Source of the DNA: Alphaproteobacteria bacterium MedPE-SWcel
GTDB taxonomy: Bacteria; Pseudomonadota; Alphaproteobacteria; Rhodobacterales; Rhodobacteraceae
Length of the DNA: 64,000 nucleotides
Assembly (NCBI GenBank): GCA_001874255.1
Contig: MPDC01000001.1
Span: 186,001 to 250,000 of the forward strand
Direction of reading: 5' to 3'
The notes under the pieces were generated by a model. The model did no database searches, was not told the origin of the DNA, and worked only from the letters and a program-made list of their open reading frames with translations. Below, in pieces: positions 63,587 to 64,000 of the stretch; the first letter of the stretch is position 1, and every line of letters begins with the position of its first letter. The position numbers and the translations under genes are program-made.

Positions 63587-64000
63587 ACCTCCTGCGACGC
63601 GCGTTGCCGTCACCGCAACAAGCGCCCAGAGCAGGGCCGCCCGCAATACCCCGCCAGACAGGAATGGACCCAAAGGAACCGCTCTGGCGGATCAATCTGT
63701 TTGGGCAAACGTCTTGATTGAGACACGCTTGCTTTCCAAGTCCACAGTTCAGACTATTGTAATAATTAGTAACGTTCAGTGGCAAGTGAAGTGGCAAGTA
63801 TTGAGGGTTATTTTGTCCCAATGGCCATTTTGAATTACAAATATTGACACATTGTACCGGCGCGCGTTAATGGTGGGTCAAAGCTCCTGGAGGGGTGGGG
63901 GGACATCTTGCGATGGTCCGGGGCGGTGGCGGCATCGCTGCGACGGGCCGGAAGAGAGATTATCAGAACCCGCCTTTTCCTAGGCTGCAAAACGCCAGGC
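63587..64000. other. Window end, no supported gene
   Basis: About 410 bp. An AT-rich block lies between 63720 and 63850. On the minus strand a frame open from the window edge to about 63839 could be the end of a gene outside the window, but it matches nothing recognised. A short plus-strand ORF from 63913 runs off the edge and is not supported either. Confidence 0.4.

Noticed and set aside
63913-64000. Start of a new plus-strand gene at the window edge
   Set aside because: Only about 29 codons are visible, with no recognisable motif and no clear ribosome binding site at good spacing.

Overview
The window looks like a stretch of chromosome from a marine alphaproteobacterium of the Rhodobacterales (Roseobacter group). 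This rests on the overall high G+C content and on gene neighbourhoods familiar from that order: surE-pcm-nlpD, purF/cvpA/radA, the sulfite-reduction block (cobA, a DUF2849 gene, cysI, cysH, a DUF934 gene, fpr), a form II cox cluster, and TRAP dct genes. The genus cannot be set from the sequence alone.

Region by region. 1-17.6 kb (minus strand) is mostly housekeeping: a LysM lipoprotein, pcm, surE, a short-chain dehydrogenase, purF, a Hint-like protein, cvpA, radA, an alr-mlaE-mlaF-pqiA operon, dnaB, pyrE and pyrC. 17.7-23.0 kb is a tightly overlapping four-gene operon with three family 2 glycosyltransferases and a sulfotransferase. One of the glycosyltransferases is fused to a degenerate sulfotransferase-like domain. 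23.2-31.7 kb (plus strand) is a molybdenum hydroxylase cluster of the form II CO-dehydrogenase type: MoxR ATPase, VWA protein, XdhC, a molybdopterin-binding protein, then CoxS, CoxL and CoxM. 32-39.9 kb holds infC, apparently starting at an AUA codon, ferredoxin-NADP reductase, and sulfate assimilation with a divergent Lrp-type regulator. 40-43.4 kb has a cytochrome P450 and a decayed C4-dicarboxylate TRAP locus in which dctB, dctD, dctP, dctQ and dctM survive only as deletion derivatives. 43.5-54.9 kb is again largely housekeeping: tpiA, sufA, a sufT-like gene, nfeD/qmcA, a RimB-RimK fusion, tgt, lon, and a leucine-dehydrogenase-like gene with its Lrp regulator.

From 55 kb the content becomes accessory. 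There is a decayed IS3-family element with terminal repeats and a GGG target duplication. A tRNA-Val(CAC) follows, whose 3' 48 bp is repeated 5.6 kb downstream. These two copies bracket a genomic island carrying a shortened tyrosine integrase, a transposase scrap, a 1065-residue RTX-type protein with a recent 558-bp internal duplication, and a broken nuclease gene. Beyond the island a TetR regulator and an AhpD-like gene diverge around two matching palindromic operators.

The most unusual signal is scattered. About a dozen arrays of short imperfect tandem repeats occur mostly at gene borders, just after stop codons, just before starts or in frame within genes. Most have a period of 14 or 15 bp, with a few at 11 or 18. 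Unit sequence differs from place to place, but four arrays share a (T/G/C)GATC core. A second dispersed element, a GC hairpin followed by GAGGTATTT and AAAGATGAAAG, occurs four times between genes.
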